DNA of 64,000 nt from Aulosira sp. FACHB-615. Its GTDB lineage: Bacteria > Cyanobacteriota > Cyanobacteriia > Cyanobacteriales > Nostocaceae. Below are positions 43,508 through 52,191 of this stretch, in pieces (the first letter of the stretch is position 1; every line of letters starts with the position of its first letter). The DNA lies in the NCBI RefSeq assembly GCF_014698045.1, contig NZ_JACJSE010000032.1:1-64000 (forward strand), in the 5' to 3' direction. The notes under the pieces are model-generated. The model was not told where the DNA came from, made no database searches, and worked only from the letters and a program-made list of their open reading frames with translations. The position numbers and the translations under genes are program-made.

Positions 43508-43975
43508 ATGAGTGAAAAAAGCGAAAGTTACAAAGTCATTAGCGACAACCGTCAAGCCCGTTATTTGTATGAAATCTTGGAAACTTATGAAGCTGGTGTG
43601 CAGTTGACTGGAACGGAGGTGAAATCCATTCGTGCTGGCAAGGTGAATCTCCAAGATGGTTATGCTTTGATTCGTGATGGAGAAATATGGCTAATTAATG
43701 TGCATATTTCTCCATATACTGCGAGTGGGCAATATTTTAACCATGAACCCCGACGCACACGCAAGTTATTGCTGCATCGCCAGGAAATTCGGAAGTTGAT
43801 TGGCAAAGTAGAACAGCAGGGTTTGACACTAGTACCTTTAAAAATGTATCTCAAGCGAGGCTGGGTAAAAATCAGCATTGCCCTTGGTAAAGGTAAAAAA
43901 CTCCATGACAAGCGAGAAGACCTCAAACGTCGTCAGGATCAACGGGATATTCAAAGGGCGATGAAAAATTATTAG
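43508..43975 (+). CDS. smpB: SsrA-binding protein (trans-translation)
   Basis: 155 residues, the family's normal size. SmpB binds tmRNA and brings it to stalled ribosomes. Motifs: NRQARYLYEILETYEAGVQL, TGTEVKSIRAGKVNL, INVHISPYTASGQYFNHEP, RGWVKISIALGKGKKLHDKR and the basic helical tail DLKRRQDQRDIQRAMKNY. The tmRNA gene itself was not found in this window. A tandem repeat follows the stop codon. Confidence 0.98.
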   Translation: MSEKSESYKVISDNRQARYLYEILETYEAGVQLTGTEVKSIRAGKVNLQDGYALIRDGEIWLINVHISPYTASGQYFNHEPRRTRKLLLHRQEIRKLIGKVEQQGLTLVPLKMYLKRGWVKISIALGKGKKLHDKREDLKRRQDQRDIQRAMKNY

Positions 43976-44223
43976 TCAATGGTTAATAGTTAGGAGAGAG
44001 GCTGGAGACTAGAGGCTAGGGGCTAGTATTTTTACTCATCACTTTTAATCAAGAAAGTATAAGGAAAATATTTCAGACTTCAAAATTCAGACTTCACACT
44101 TTTTCTTTATATACCCTCAGCGTGAGTTGATAAACAGCCTAGTTTATGGCTACAGATTGATTCTGGTTTCCCTAGGAGTCGATACAGTGGTGAGTAACTA
44201 TGGAACCAACAAGGAACCTCACC

Positions 44224-44502
44224 ATGAAACTCAACTTGACTCAAGCTGTTAGTGCTGGAGTATTAACATTAGGTATGGCAATTATGCCTTTAACATTGCC
44301 TGTGCAAGCTCAAGACAACACTACTACAACTACTGGTGATGCGCCCAGAACAACAACTTACGCTCGCAATGATTTTGATTGGGGTTGGTTGGGGTTATTA
44401 GGTCTCATTGGTTTAGCAGGTTTAGCTGGTAGAAAGCATAACGATGAACCTACCCGCTATCGTGATCCTAATGCCCCTGGTGCTACTAGCTACAGGGACT
44501 AG
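44224..44502 (+). CDS. Small exported WGxxGxxG-type protein
   Basis: 92 residues from the ATG at 44224, which has AAGGA eight bases upstream; an earlier ATG at 44200 is less likely. The signal peptide ends near VQAQ (about 29). A short Thr-rich region leads to a C-terminal WGWLGLLGLIGLAGL hydrophobic run followed by the basic/polar tail RKHNDEPTRYRD. This WG-repeat-plus-tail resembles protein-sorting signals. The family is common in cyanobacteria and of unknown role. A perfect hairpin terminator follows. Confidence 0.82.
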   Translation: MKLNLTQAVSAGVLTLGMAIMPLTLPVQAQDNTTTTTGDAPRTTTYARNDFDWGWLGLLGLIGLAGLAGRKHNDEPTRYRDPNAPGATSYRD

Positions 44503-44538
44503 CACCACAAAATAAAATGCGGCAACATCAACAACAGA

Positions 44539-44571
44539 AATGGGCAAGTTTGCAGTGGAAACTTGCCCATT
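44539..44571 (+). terminator. Strong hairpin terminator
   Basis: Perfect 13-bp stem AATGGGCAAGTTT / AAACTTGCCCATT (44539-44551 and 44559-44571) with a 7-base loop, 36 bases after the small exported protein gene. Confidence 0.8.
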
Positions 44572-44581
44572 TATCTCAGTC

Positions 44582-44691
44582 AGGAATTACGCACAAAGGT
44601 TGTCTGTTGAGGATGGGTTTAAGGATGTAAGGGTTTTGAACACCTACACCTTTTCCTAAACCTTGATTTTGCATCCTACGGCTTAAGTCCT
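44582..44691. mobile_element. MITE-like element, second body type (110 bp)
   Basis: Ends AGGAATTACGCA and CTTAAGTCCT. The left part TTACGCACAAAGGTT and the inner GGGTTT...CACCTACACC match the element at 42246-42341. It ends eight bases from the ictB stop codon. Confidence 0.65.
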
Positions 44692-44698
44692 GTCAATG

Positions 44699-46123
44699 TT
44701 AACTAGCAGACTCTGGATTAGATGAATTAATGGCTTGGCTACTATCTTGATGTAGTGGCCGCCAGTAACTTGCAATGATAGCCACCATCAACCACCAAAG
44801 TGTATTTACTTCCGGCCGGAACCAAATTGTATCTACAGTACCGTGGGCTAACATTCCCAGTAAAGTTGCACAAGCACCAATTAGCCAAAAACCTTGAACA
44901 TTTCCAGATTCGCGCAATCTCCGCAGTTGCATAAATGCTGAGTTGAAGGTAACTACTATCAACCACAGGAAACAAGCCAAACCAACAAAGCCAGTTTCCA
45001 CAGCCACCTCTAGCAGAATTGAGTAGGCGCTTAAAGCACTATAACGAGGACGTTGATAAAGTGGGTAAACTTTATTAAAAGCGTTGTGACCGGGGCCAAT
45101 ACCAATAATAGGCCGATCGCGGATCATTTCAAAAACAGCATCCCAAACATTGCGGCGATAATTGTTACTACTATCTTGGCGATCGGCAAAAATACTAAAA
45201 ACTCGCAAACGTACAGGCTCAACAAAGATGACTGCCAGTATCAATAATCCCAGCAAACCGCCCATAATGATCGGCAGTGACCAAGTACGCCAAAAAGGAG
45301 GTAGCTGTAAACTCTGCCAATAAACTAATAATGCGATCGCTGTTAAAACTCCTACTACTAGGCCAATCCAGCCACCACGGCTAAAAGTCAAAACTAAGCA
45401 AGCCGCATTCACAACTACCATTGTCAACGCTAAAGCTTTTTTGACCCAACCTTGCCAAACAAAAATTGCCACTAAACTCAAAACGACAGCTGGCATTAAA
45501 TAACCAGCCAACAAGTTAGGATTACCCAAATAACTATAAACCCTAGTTGTTTTAGACAAAGGTGATTCTGGATCTACCCATGTAGCTAATTGGGCAGCAC
45601 CAAAAAACCATTGCCTTAATCCATATACACTAACAATTAGCGATATATGTAGATATAACGTAATAATCCAAGACCGGAGTCGTGGCGACCTGAGTACCCT
45701 AGCACAAAGAGCAAACAGCAACAAATATAGTGTTAAAGTTGCCAAGTCATTTAAAGCAGCCTTTTTCACTGGTGATAATGCTGTAGCTACCACAGCAATT
45801 CCCCAATAAAGCAATACCAACAAGTGAATCGGCGTGACTAATGGTGCGTTGGCTGGTATTGGTTCATCAGATAAAGTCAACAACAGCCAAAAACCTACAC
45901 ATGCTATCAGCAGTACTCCAATCAATGTACTCGATACAAAAGGCGCAAGAACATAAATTAAGCTGATTAAAGCAGCTGCAATTATGTCTCCCCACTGAAG
46001 CAAAATGCTACTTTGCCGCCAGGAGTTCAGCAAACCAATCGAACAACGACGTAAATAGCTCGTTGCCAGGTATTCTTTGAGTGGTAAATCAGATAAAGTC
46101 AATCGTTGCCAGACTAAATTCAT
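44699..46123 (-). CDS. ictB: IctB-type membrane protein, O-antigen ligase (Wzy/WaaL) family
   Basis: 474 residues from the ATG at 46123; the earlier GTG at 46156 is less likely. It has about ten to eleven membrane helices. The start NLVWQRLTLSDLPL and GVLLIACVGFWLLLTLSDEP match cyanobacterial IctB. The large loop RDRPIIGIGPGHNAFNKVYP is the family's Wzy_C signature. IctB was first described as linked to inorganic carbon accumulation, but its family is that of polysaccharide ligases/polymerases, so its true activity is uncertain. It stands alone on the minus strand. Confidence 0.9.
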   Translation of the reverse strand: MNLVWQRLTLSDLPLKEYLATSYLRRCSIGLLNSWRQSSILLQWGDIIAAALISLIYVLAPFVSSTLIGVLLIACVGFWLLLTLSDEPIPANAPLVTPIHLLVLLYWGIAVVATALSPVKKAALNDLATLTLYLLLFALCARVLRSPRLRSWIITLYLHISLIVSVYGLRQWFFGAAQLATWVDPESPLSKTTRVYSYLGNPNLLAGYLMPAVVLSLVAIFVWQGWVKKALALTMVVVNAACLVLTFSRGGWIGLVVGVLTAIALLVYWQSLQLPPFWRTWSLPIIMGGLLGLLILAVIFVEPVRLRVFSIFADRQDSSNNYRRNVWDAVFEMIRDRPIIGIGPGHNAFNKVYPLYQRPRYSALSAYSILLEVAVETGFVGLACFLWLIVVTFNSAFMQLRRLRESGNVQGFWLIGACATLLGMLAHGTVDTIWFRPEVNTLWWLMVAIIASYWRPLHQDSSQAINSSNPESAS

Positions 46124-46497
46124 AAGACACGCTGCATTTAATGAGCCGAACTGCACAGACAGAACTTGCCCTCAATGATAATGCGGGTGATTATAAACAG
46201 AGAACAACAGCGATCGCAAGTTAATATTGCATTTGGGCGAAAATCGGAATATCACATCTAAAAATTGGACAGAAATCGAAATTTAAGATTTTAATCTTTT
46301 TACTTAAGGTAATCCCACAAATAAATCATCTCATTTGTTTACTCCACAATACTTCTGTCCTCCTTATCCTTGAATAACGAAATATTTTTTTAATCTCAGC
46401 CTCTGATGTCTCTGAAGACGAGTGTTGATTGATTTGATGATGCTGATTGATGGGAAAAAATTAGTAGTTGGGTAGATTCAAAAGAATTAGCTTGTGA
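46124..46497. other. Gene-free region between two minus-strand genes
   Basis: A/T-rich; no repeat or gene recognised. Confidence 0.45.
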
Positions 46498-48051
46498 TTA
46501 AATTTCGTTAACAGCTTCGCTCGTATTAGCCGTTTGTAGTGGTAAAGACAGTACATAACGGTGTCCAGATTCTGCTGAACCTTGAATCGAAATTTGTCCA
46601 CCATGCAATTCCGCCAGCTGACAACTGAGCAACAAACCTAAGCTTTCACGAGATAAACCATTATTACTCTTAACTAATTCCATCTCAGGATTAGCGATCA
46701 ATAAATCTGAGTAAGAATCATTTAAGTTGGGTGATTGTTCTAGTGCTATTGTCAAACCTCCTAATTCATCTGGGTTTGCGGCATAAGCACTGTATGATAC
46801 TGCTTCATTGGTCAATTCCAATAAAGATAAGGGATGAAGCCGAAAATAAGGATCAACTTCAGTAATTCCATCTCCCAGCCAAGGATGTGAAACCCAAACA
46901 GTAATATTCAGGGTATTTTCCTTGTAAGAGACATGAATCCGCACAATACTACCTGTAGCGGATAACTGAATTACGCTAAACACCATGTGATAAAGAATTT
47001 GCCGCACTTTGTCTTTATCCAAAGGCCAAATGCGACCACGCCCTGGTTCTATTGATAGGCGAATATCTTGCTCCCGACGGTTAGCTGGCTCTTCTAAGCT
47101 ATTAATAGCTTGTTGGCATAACATTTCGATGTCTACTGGAGCTAGGTTGAGACTCTGGGAATTGTCCTCTACAGTACCTAATTCAGTGATCTCGTTAACG
47201 AGAGAAAGTAAGTAACGACCACTATGTTGGATAATTTCGAGGTACTCTCTTTGCTTAGTTGTCAAAGGCCCATAAATTTCTCTACCTAAAACACTAGCCA
47301 TACCCAGCACAGAAGTTAAAGGAGTACGTAACTCTTGGGTAAGTTGACCTAATAGTTCTAGTTTTAGCTGTTTAGTAGAATGTGATTCTTTTTCTAAACT
47401 CGCTGATGAGAGCTTAATGCCATTGCTAGACTCTTCATTGATGAATAAAGTAGACCCATTCTTTTGATTGCTTTTTTCTGGTCTACTTTGCAAAAGTCGG
47501 TTGCGTTCAAACTCACTCATGCTCCAACGAGCAATGATTTGCAGAAATTCAATATCTCGGTTTTTAAATTCGCGCGGTACCAAATCCATCACGGCTAAGG
47601 CACCCAAACAATGACCGGAAGAATCAATTAATGGCACTCCCAAGTAGGCGCGAATGCCATATTCTTGTACTAATTTACTAGTAACAATAGTATTACTACT
47701 ATATTTATGAGTGTCGTTAATGACTAGTTCTCTGCAAGTTTCCACGACTTGGGTACAGAAAGATTCTCGGCGCAATAACTGACGGTTTTGCGCCAAATGA
47801 TTCATTAATCCCAGTCTGGATAAACCTACTGCTGACTTAAACCAGTGACGTTCCTGATCTACAAATCCCAATATGGAAATTGGTGCTTCCAAAAAATGGG
47901 CAGCCGTTTGAGTAGCTTCCTCAAAAACTGGTATTGTTTCGGGTTGTCGCAAACCAAGTTCTGACAGCACTGTGAGGCGCTGTTGTTCTCTTGTTTCTTG
48001 AGAAGCCCAACCATCCTTAAGAGCAAATAAGTTATTTTCAGGCTCTACCAT
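46498..48051 (-). CDS. GAF-domain histidine kinase homologue lacking the phospho-accepting His
   Basis: 517 residues from the ATG at 48051 (a GTG at 48057 is equally possible). A GAF domain (about 38-185) has GFVDQERHWFKSAVG and AYLGVPLIDSSGHCLGALAVMD. A HisKA-like dimer domain follows, but the motif is LTQELRTPLTSVLG, with Gln near residue 239 where the phosphate-accepting His should be. The ATPase part is also altered: the Asn of the N-box is missing (KVRQILYHMVFSVIQL), and the last G-box reads SRESLGLLLSCQLAELHGG. So it is probably not an active kinase but a sensor that acts by binding a partner kinase or regulator. No response regulator is adjacent. Confidence 0.88.
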   Translation of the reverse strand: MVEPENNLFALKDGWASQETREQQRLTVLSELGLRQPETIPVFEEATQTAAHFLEAPISILGFVDQERHWFKSAVGLSRLGLMNHLAQNRQLLRRESFCTQVVETCRELVINDTHKYSSNTIVTSKLVQEYGIRAYLGVPLIDSSGHCLGALAVMDLVPREFKNRDIEFLQIIARWSMSEFERNRLLQSRPEKSNQKNGSTLFINEESSNGIKLSSASLEKESHSTKQLKLELLGQLTQELRTPLTSVLGMASVLGREIYGPLTTKQREYLEIIQHSGRYLLSLVNEITELGTVEDNSQSLNLAPVDIEMLCQQAINSLEEPANRREQDIRLSIEPGRGRIWPLDKDKVRQILYHMVFSVIQLSATGSIVRIHVSYKENTLNITVWVSHPWLGDGITEVDPYFRLHPLSLLELTNEAVSYSAYAANPDELGGLTIALEQSPNLNDSYSDLLIANPEMELVKSNNGLSRESLGLLLSCQLAELHGGQISIQGSAESGHRYVLSLPLQTANTSEAVNEI

Positions 48052-48718
48052 TGCCACCGCTACCTTGATAATTCGTCGATATTGTAATATATATAACCAC
48101 TGTTGCCGGGTTATGATTTCCTATTGTTAAGCATTCCCCAATTTTGCCCTCGACAAACAATAATTGCATAGAAATTTTATATAACTGTGGAAATTACGGA
48201 TAAATAAGAGGATGTCACGATTACTCAAGGTTTTGATATCAGACAACGTTAGTTTTTAACTTGACTTGGGTAATATAATTCTAAGATTGGTATAAAAGTA
48301 TTTTCTCTGTAGTAACTTTATACATAGGGCAAAAATGAGGTTTTCTGCCGTACTTACGCAAACATTGTTTATATCTCAAATATTTTTTACGTATAAATAC
48401 TGTTAAATTAACTTAATCGTATTTAAGGAAGTATTTTGATGTTTGTGAGCAGAAAATACAGATTATTCTAGTATTTAACAAATGATAAAAATCTACTTTT
48501 CCAGCAATATAAATTCGTCAGTAACCAAAATTAGTATCAGGCTTTTATGTTTGTTATTCATGGATTTTATGGCAGGAAAAATTATATTCAAGAGTAAATT
48601 TTATCAAAGGTTTACTTATGTTTTACAAATCTGATTTGTTTAAAGTTTATGGTTAAACAATCAGTTTACACAGATTTACTCGCAAGTTTTACACCTAAAG
48701 TTTGAGGCGCAATTATCA
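48052..48718. other. Gene-free region before the DegT gene
   Basis: A/T-rich, no gene or repeat recognised. It separates a minus-strand gene from the exopolysaccharide-type locus and probably contains divergent promoters. Confidence 0.45.
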
Positions 48719-49888
48719 ATGAATAAAATGGTTGTGAGAGTCCCTTTTGTTGATTTAAATTTACAACATCAACCAATTCAAAATCAATTAGAACAAGCAA
48801 TTAATAGTGTATTAAATCGGGGAGATTTTGTTTTAGGTAAGGCATTGGCAGATTTTGAGACAGCTTTTGCCGCAGCATCTAATTCAGAATATGGTGTGGG
48901 TGTAGCCTCTGGAACAGATGCGATCGCTCTTGGTTTACAAGCTTGTAATATTGGTGTGGGCGATGAAGTAATTTTGCCAGCCAATACTTTTGTTGCCACA
49001 TTAATTGGAGTGTTACGGGTTGGCGCAAAACCAATTTTAGTTGATTGTGACCCCGATACAGCCTTAATTGATTTAGCCGCAGCAGCGAAAGTAGTTACCG
49101 CCCAGACAAAAGCTATTATTCCTGTACATTTGTATGGGCAGATGGTATCGCCAAAACAATTATTAGATTTTGCCGCTACATACAAACTATTAATTTTTGA
49201 AGATGCCGCCCAAGCGCACTTAGCTGAACGCGAAGGTTATCGGGCTGGTTCTGTGGGGACAGCCGCCGCTTTTAGCTTTTATCCCAGTAAAAATTTAGGG
49301 GCTTTTGGTGATGGTGGAATGTTAATTACCAAAGATCCAGAAATTGCCCAAAAAATGGTGCGCTTACGCAATTACGGTGCAGCCCAAAAATATGTGCATG
49401 TGGAACCAGGGACAAATAGTCGCCTAGATACCTTACAAGCAGCAGTGTTGCTGGCAAAATTACCTTATTTACAACAATGGAATAGCGATCGCAACGCCAT
49501 CGCCCAACAGTACGATACTCAATTAGCCCCCTTAGCATCTGCTGGCATTATCCCCATCCAAAATCAAAGCGGCGCAGGACACGTCTATCACCTCTACGTC
49601 ATTAAAGTGGATGATCCTACCTCACCAGAACGCCGCCAGCAAATTCAAGACAAACTCTCAGCCGTCGGTATTCAAACTGGAATTCACTACCCAATTCCTT
49701 GCCATCTCCAACCAGCATTCACCTACCTGGGCTATCAACCAGGAGATTTCCCCCACTCTGAAAAACTAGCCAAACAAATATTATCTCTACCCATGTATCC
49801 TGGTTTAAATAGTAGCCAAATTCAAGAAGTCGTGGCAGAGATTACATCAATCATGAGTGGCGAACAACAACAGTTGTTATCCGTCTAA
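48719..49888 (+). CDS. DegT/DnrJ/EryC1/StrS-family sugar aminotransferase
   Basis: 389 residues, PLP-dependent. These enzymes add an amino group to a nucleotide-linked keto-sugar for polysaccharides or glycolipids. Motifs: VPFVDLNLQHQP at the start, GVGVASGTDAIALGLQA, DEVILPANTFVATL, the PLP-contacting Asp in IFEDAAQAHLAE and the Schiff-base Lys in FYPSKNLGAFGDGG. The end has TGIHYPIPCHLQPAF. It fits an exopolysaccharide/surface glycan locus with the following genes, though a 231-base gap with a repeat comes next. Confidence 0.94.
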   Translation: MNKMVVRVPFVDLNLQHQPIQNQLEQAINSVLNRGDFVLGKALADFETAFAAASNSEYGVGVASGTDAIALGLQACNIGVGDEVILPANTFVATLIGVLRVGAKPILVDCDPDTALIDLAAAAKVVTAQTKAIIPVHLYGQMVSPKQLLDFAATYKLLIFEDAAQAHLAEREGYRAGSVGTAAAFSFYPSKNLGAFGDGGMLITKDPEIAQKMVRLRNYGAAQKYVHVEPGTNSRLDTLQAAVLLAKLPYLQQWNSDRNAIAQQYDTQLAPLASAGIIPIQNQSGAGHVYHLYVIKVDDPTSPERRQQIQDKLSAVGIQTGIHYPIPCHLQPAFTYLGYQPGDFPHSEKLAKQILSLPMYPGLNSSQIQEVVAEITSIMSGEQQQLLSV

Positions 49889-49980
49889 CAACCAAGAATT
49901 CAGGAGTTACTGCCGGAGAGTGACCACATTTCGGCAAGCTCAATAACCATCTGCGCGGTTTCCAAAGTATTTATTTGAGG

Positions 49981-50034
49981 TTAGTCCGCGCAGGCGGACT
50001 TCGATTGTGTAGCCCCAGACTTTAATCTGTGGGC
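49981..50034. repeat. Dispersed repeat with two hairpins
   Basis: AGTCCGC-GCAG-GCGGACT (49983-50000), then GCCCCAGA...TCTGTGGGC (50012-50034). This is a very common Nostocales intergenic repeat, located between the aminotransferase and exosortase genes. Confidence 0.85.
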
Positions 50035-50119
50035 ATAATGAAATTCATCCCAGAGACTAAATTTATCATCTGATGCTCTTTTGACTCCTGAGTTCTGAAT
50101 TCTTCAACACTTTAAAATC

Positions 50120-51019
50120 ATGGCACTTCCACAACACATTCAAATTAGAAGCACTCAACAAATACTGAGCATCGCAATTTTAGGTGTATTAGCATTACTA
50201 TACACACCCTTGTTGCTTCATTGGCTAGATGGTTGGCTACACAAAACTATCAGCATCGAACACGAATATTTTAGTCATGGAATAATCGGTCTGCCATTTG
50301 CTGCTTATTTGAGTTGGTTAAACCGCAAACAATGGCAACGCTTACCAGATAGCACTCATCCCTTGGGTGCTTTTTTACTGTTAATCGGCGGCGTATTTTA
50401 TCTAAGCGGAATTGCTGATTGGGTTAACCTATCTTTGCCAATTATTCTGACAGGATTGTGCCTGTGGTTTAAAGGTGTGGCAGGTGTGCGCTTACAAGGC
50501 TTTCCGTTGGTATTGATATTTTTAGCAACCCCCACTTTTGTACCTTATTTATTAGTTCCCTACACCTTACCCCTACAAAGCTTTATCGCTGGCACAGCCG
50601 GATTCATACTCAATCAAATTGGGATGCAAGTCACCGTTGATGAAATCAATATTTACGTTGGTGGACGCATTGTGGAAGTAGCGCCCTATTGTGCAGGGCT
50701 AAAAATGTTGTTTACAACTCTCTACGTCAGCTTAATGCTGCTGTATTGGACTGGTGCTTTGGTTTCCCGACGCATTAGTGTTTGGTTTATGTGTATTTCT
50801 GTAGCCATTAGCGTTACCGCCAATATTATTCGGAACACCTTCCTCAGTTACTTTCACGGCACAGGTAACGAAGCCGCATTTAAATGGTTGCATGATAGTT
50901 GGGGCGGTGATCTGTATTCTGCTTGTATGCTGTTATTACTCGTACCATTACTGAACTGGATGAACAACAATTTGTTAGCAGATCCAGAAATTGCAGAACC
51001 AATAGAAGAGCAGAACTAA
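50120..51019 (+). CDS. Cyanoexosortase B, membrane transpeptidase
   Basis: 299 residues with about eight membrane helices. The exosortase/archaeosortase active-site set is present: Cys191 in VAPYCAGLKML, Arg238 in ANIIRNT and His258 in KWLHDSWGG. Such enzymes cut C-terminal PEP-CTERM-like tails and pass the protein on to an envelope or surface attachment. The adjacent partner gene (51094-51831) defines the B type. No PEP-CTERM substrate is visible in the window. The downstream export genes match the known habit of exosortases to sit in exopolysaccharide loci. Confidence 0.92.
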   Translation: MALPQHIQIRSTQQILSIAILGVLALLYTPLLLHWLDGWLHKTISIEHEYFSHGIIGLPFAAYLSWLNRKQWQRLPDSTHPLGAFLLLIGGVFYLSGIADWVNLSLPIILTGLCLWFKGVAGVRLQGFPLVLIFLATPTFVPYLLVPYTLPLQSFIAGTAGFILNQIGMQVTVDEINIYVGGRIVEVAPYCAGLKMLFTTLYVSLMLLYWTGALVSRRISVWFMCISVAISVTANIIRNTFLSYFHGTGNEAAFKWLHDSWGGDLYSACMLLLLVPLLNWMNNNLLADPEIAEPIEEQN

Positions 51020-51093
51020 TAAATGCTACTTTTACTGAACTCAGAGTACCAATTATTCAGTAAAATCTTGCGTAAATCTTGCAAATTTTACTG

Positions 51094-51831
51094 ATGATTT
51101 CCTTTTCCAAGGTTCTCAAAGAAAAACAGGTGACTTATATAATACCTCTGGTATTGTTGCTGCTGCTCTTGGCAATGGGCGCAGTTCCCAGCTACTTAAA
51201 AGGGCGCTGGGAATGGAAACAGCCGCCACCTGTCACCACCCTCAAGGAATTAAAAAAAATACGTAAAACCGGATTAACCATTCCTGGCTGGGAAACAACT
51301 CAACAAGCCGAACAACAAGTAGGCGAACATAAATGGTCATTGCAAGTTCTCAAACAAGCAAGTCCACCCACTCAGGTGATTTTGCTATTACTGCCACAAA
51401 ACGGCCCGAAGGATCAACCGGAAGTGGAATGGACGGAGATTAACGGCTGGGGTAGGTTGCGCTGGGGAAAATGGGATATAGCCCAAGAACGTTCTCTGGA
51501 ATTTTCGGTGAAACCGTCCCAAACTGCTAGTTCTACTGCTGATGCGTTGGTAAAAGCGAGATTTTTCCGCGTTTCCACGCAACAAGATACCTTTGCTGTT
51601 TTACAGTGGTATGCTTTCCCCAATGGTGGCAACCCATCACCTTTGCACTGGTTTGTTAAAGATCAATTGGCACAGTTGCAGAAACGCCGAAATCCCTGGG
51701 TAGCAGTGAGTATAATGATACCGATTGAGCCTTTGGGTAACATAGAAACTACCAATTCACTAGCTCAATCTTTGGGTGAAACGGTGCAAACTAGATTAAT
51801 GGCAAATGCTTTATCTAGTAATCCTAGATGA
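51094..51831 (+). CDS. Cyanoexosortase B system-associated protein
   Basis: 245 residues from the ATG at 51094; the frame opens at a TTG at 51079. One N-terminal membrane helix (about 13-32) is followed by a soluble outer domain starting GAVPSYLKGRWEWKQPP with KKIRKTGLTIPGWETTQQAEQQ, the signature of the protein that always accompanies cyanoexosortase B. It resembles the EpsI partner of other exosortases in position and layout. Its function is unknown. It lies 74 bases after the exosortase gene and is probably co-transcribed. Confidence 0.88.
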   Translation: MISFSKVLKEKQVTYIIPLVLLLLLLAMGAVPSYLKGRWEWKQPPPVTTLKELKKIRKTGLTIPGWETTQQAEQQVGEHKWSLQVLKQASPPTQVILLLLPQNGPKDQPEVEWTEINGWGRLRWGKWDIAQERSLEFSVKPSQTASSTADALVKARFFRVSTQQDTFAVLQWYAFPNGGNPSPLHWFVKDQLAQLQKRRNPWVAVSIMIPIEPLGNIETTNSLAQSLGETVQTRLMANALSSNPR

Positions 51832-52191
51832 TACATGAACAAAAGAGACAAGGCAGTCCCGATGAAACTTGTTTCATAGCCAAGCATGAAAGTGGGACTA
51901 GCATTTTTACTCAGCACTCAGCACTCAGCATTTTCAAGTCCGAGAGATGTTAATCCATCATTTAGGATTGCTATAGCCAGTTGAGAAGTAATTTGGGTTG
52001 TAACTATGTGAACTTAACTAAAGAATGTGGAAAACCTGTTATCTTTGATCCATCAATTTCCCAGAGTGGCAAGTTAAAAATTTGCCTCTTATCTATAATC
52101 AATTCTGCAACTCAAAACAAATATACAAGTTACTTTCAACCTAAAATAACGACTCGGTAGAATTAATTCTCAATACAGTTTGACCGCACCG
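51832..52191. other. Gene-free region with tandem repeat
   Basis: Three copies of CTCAGCA at 51910-51930. No gene. The region probably holds the promoter of the export genes. Confidence 0.5.
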
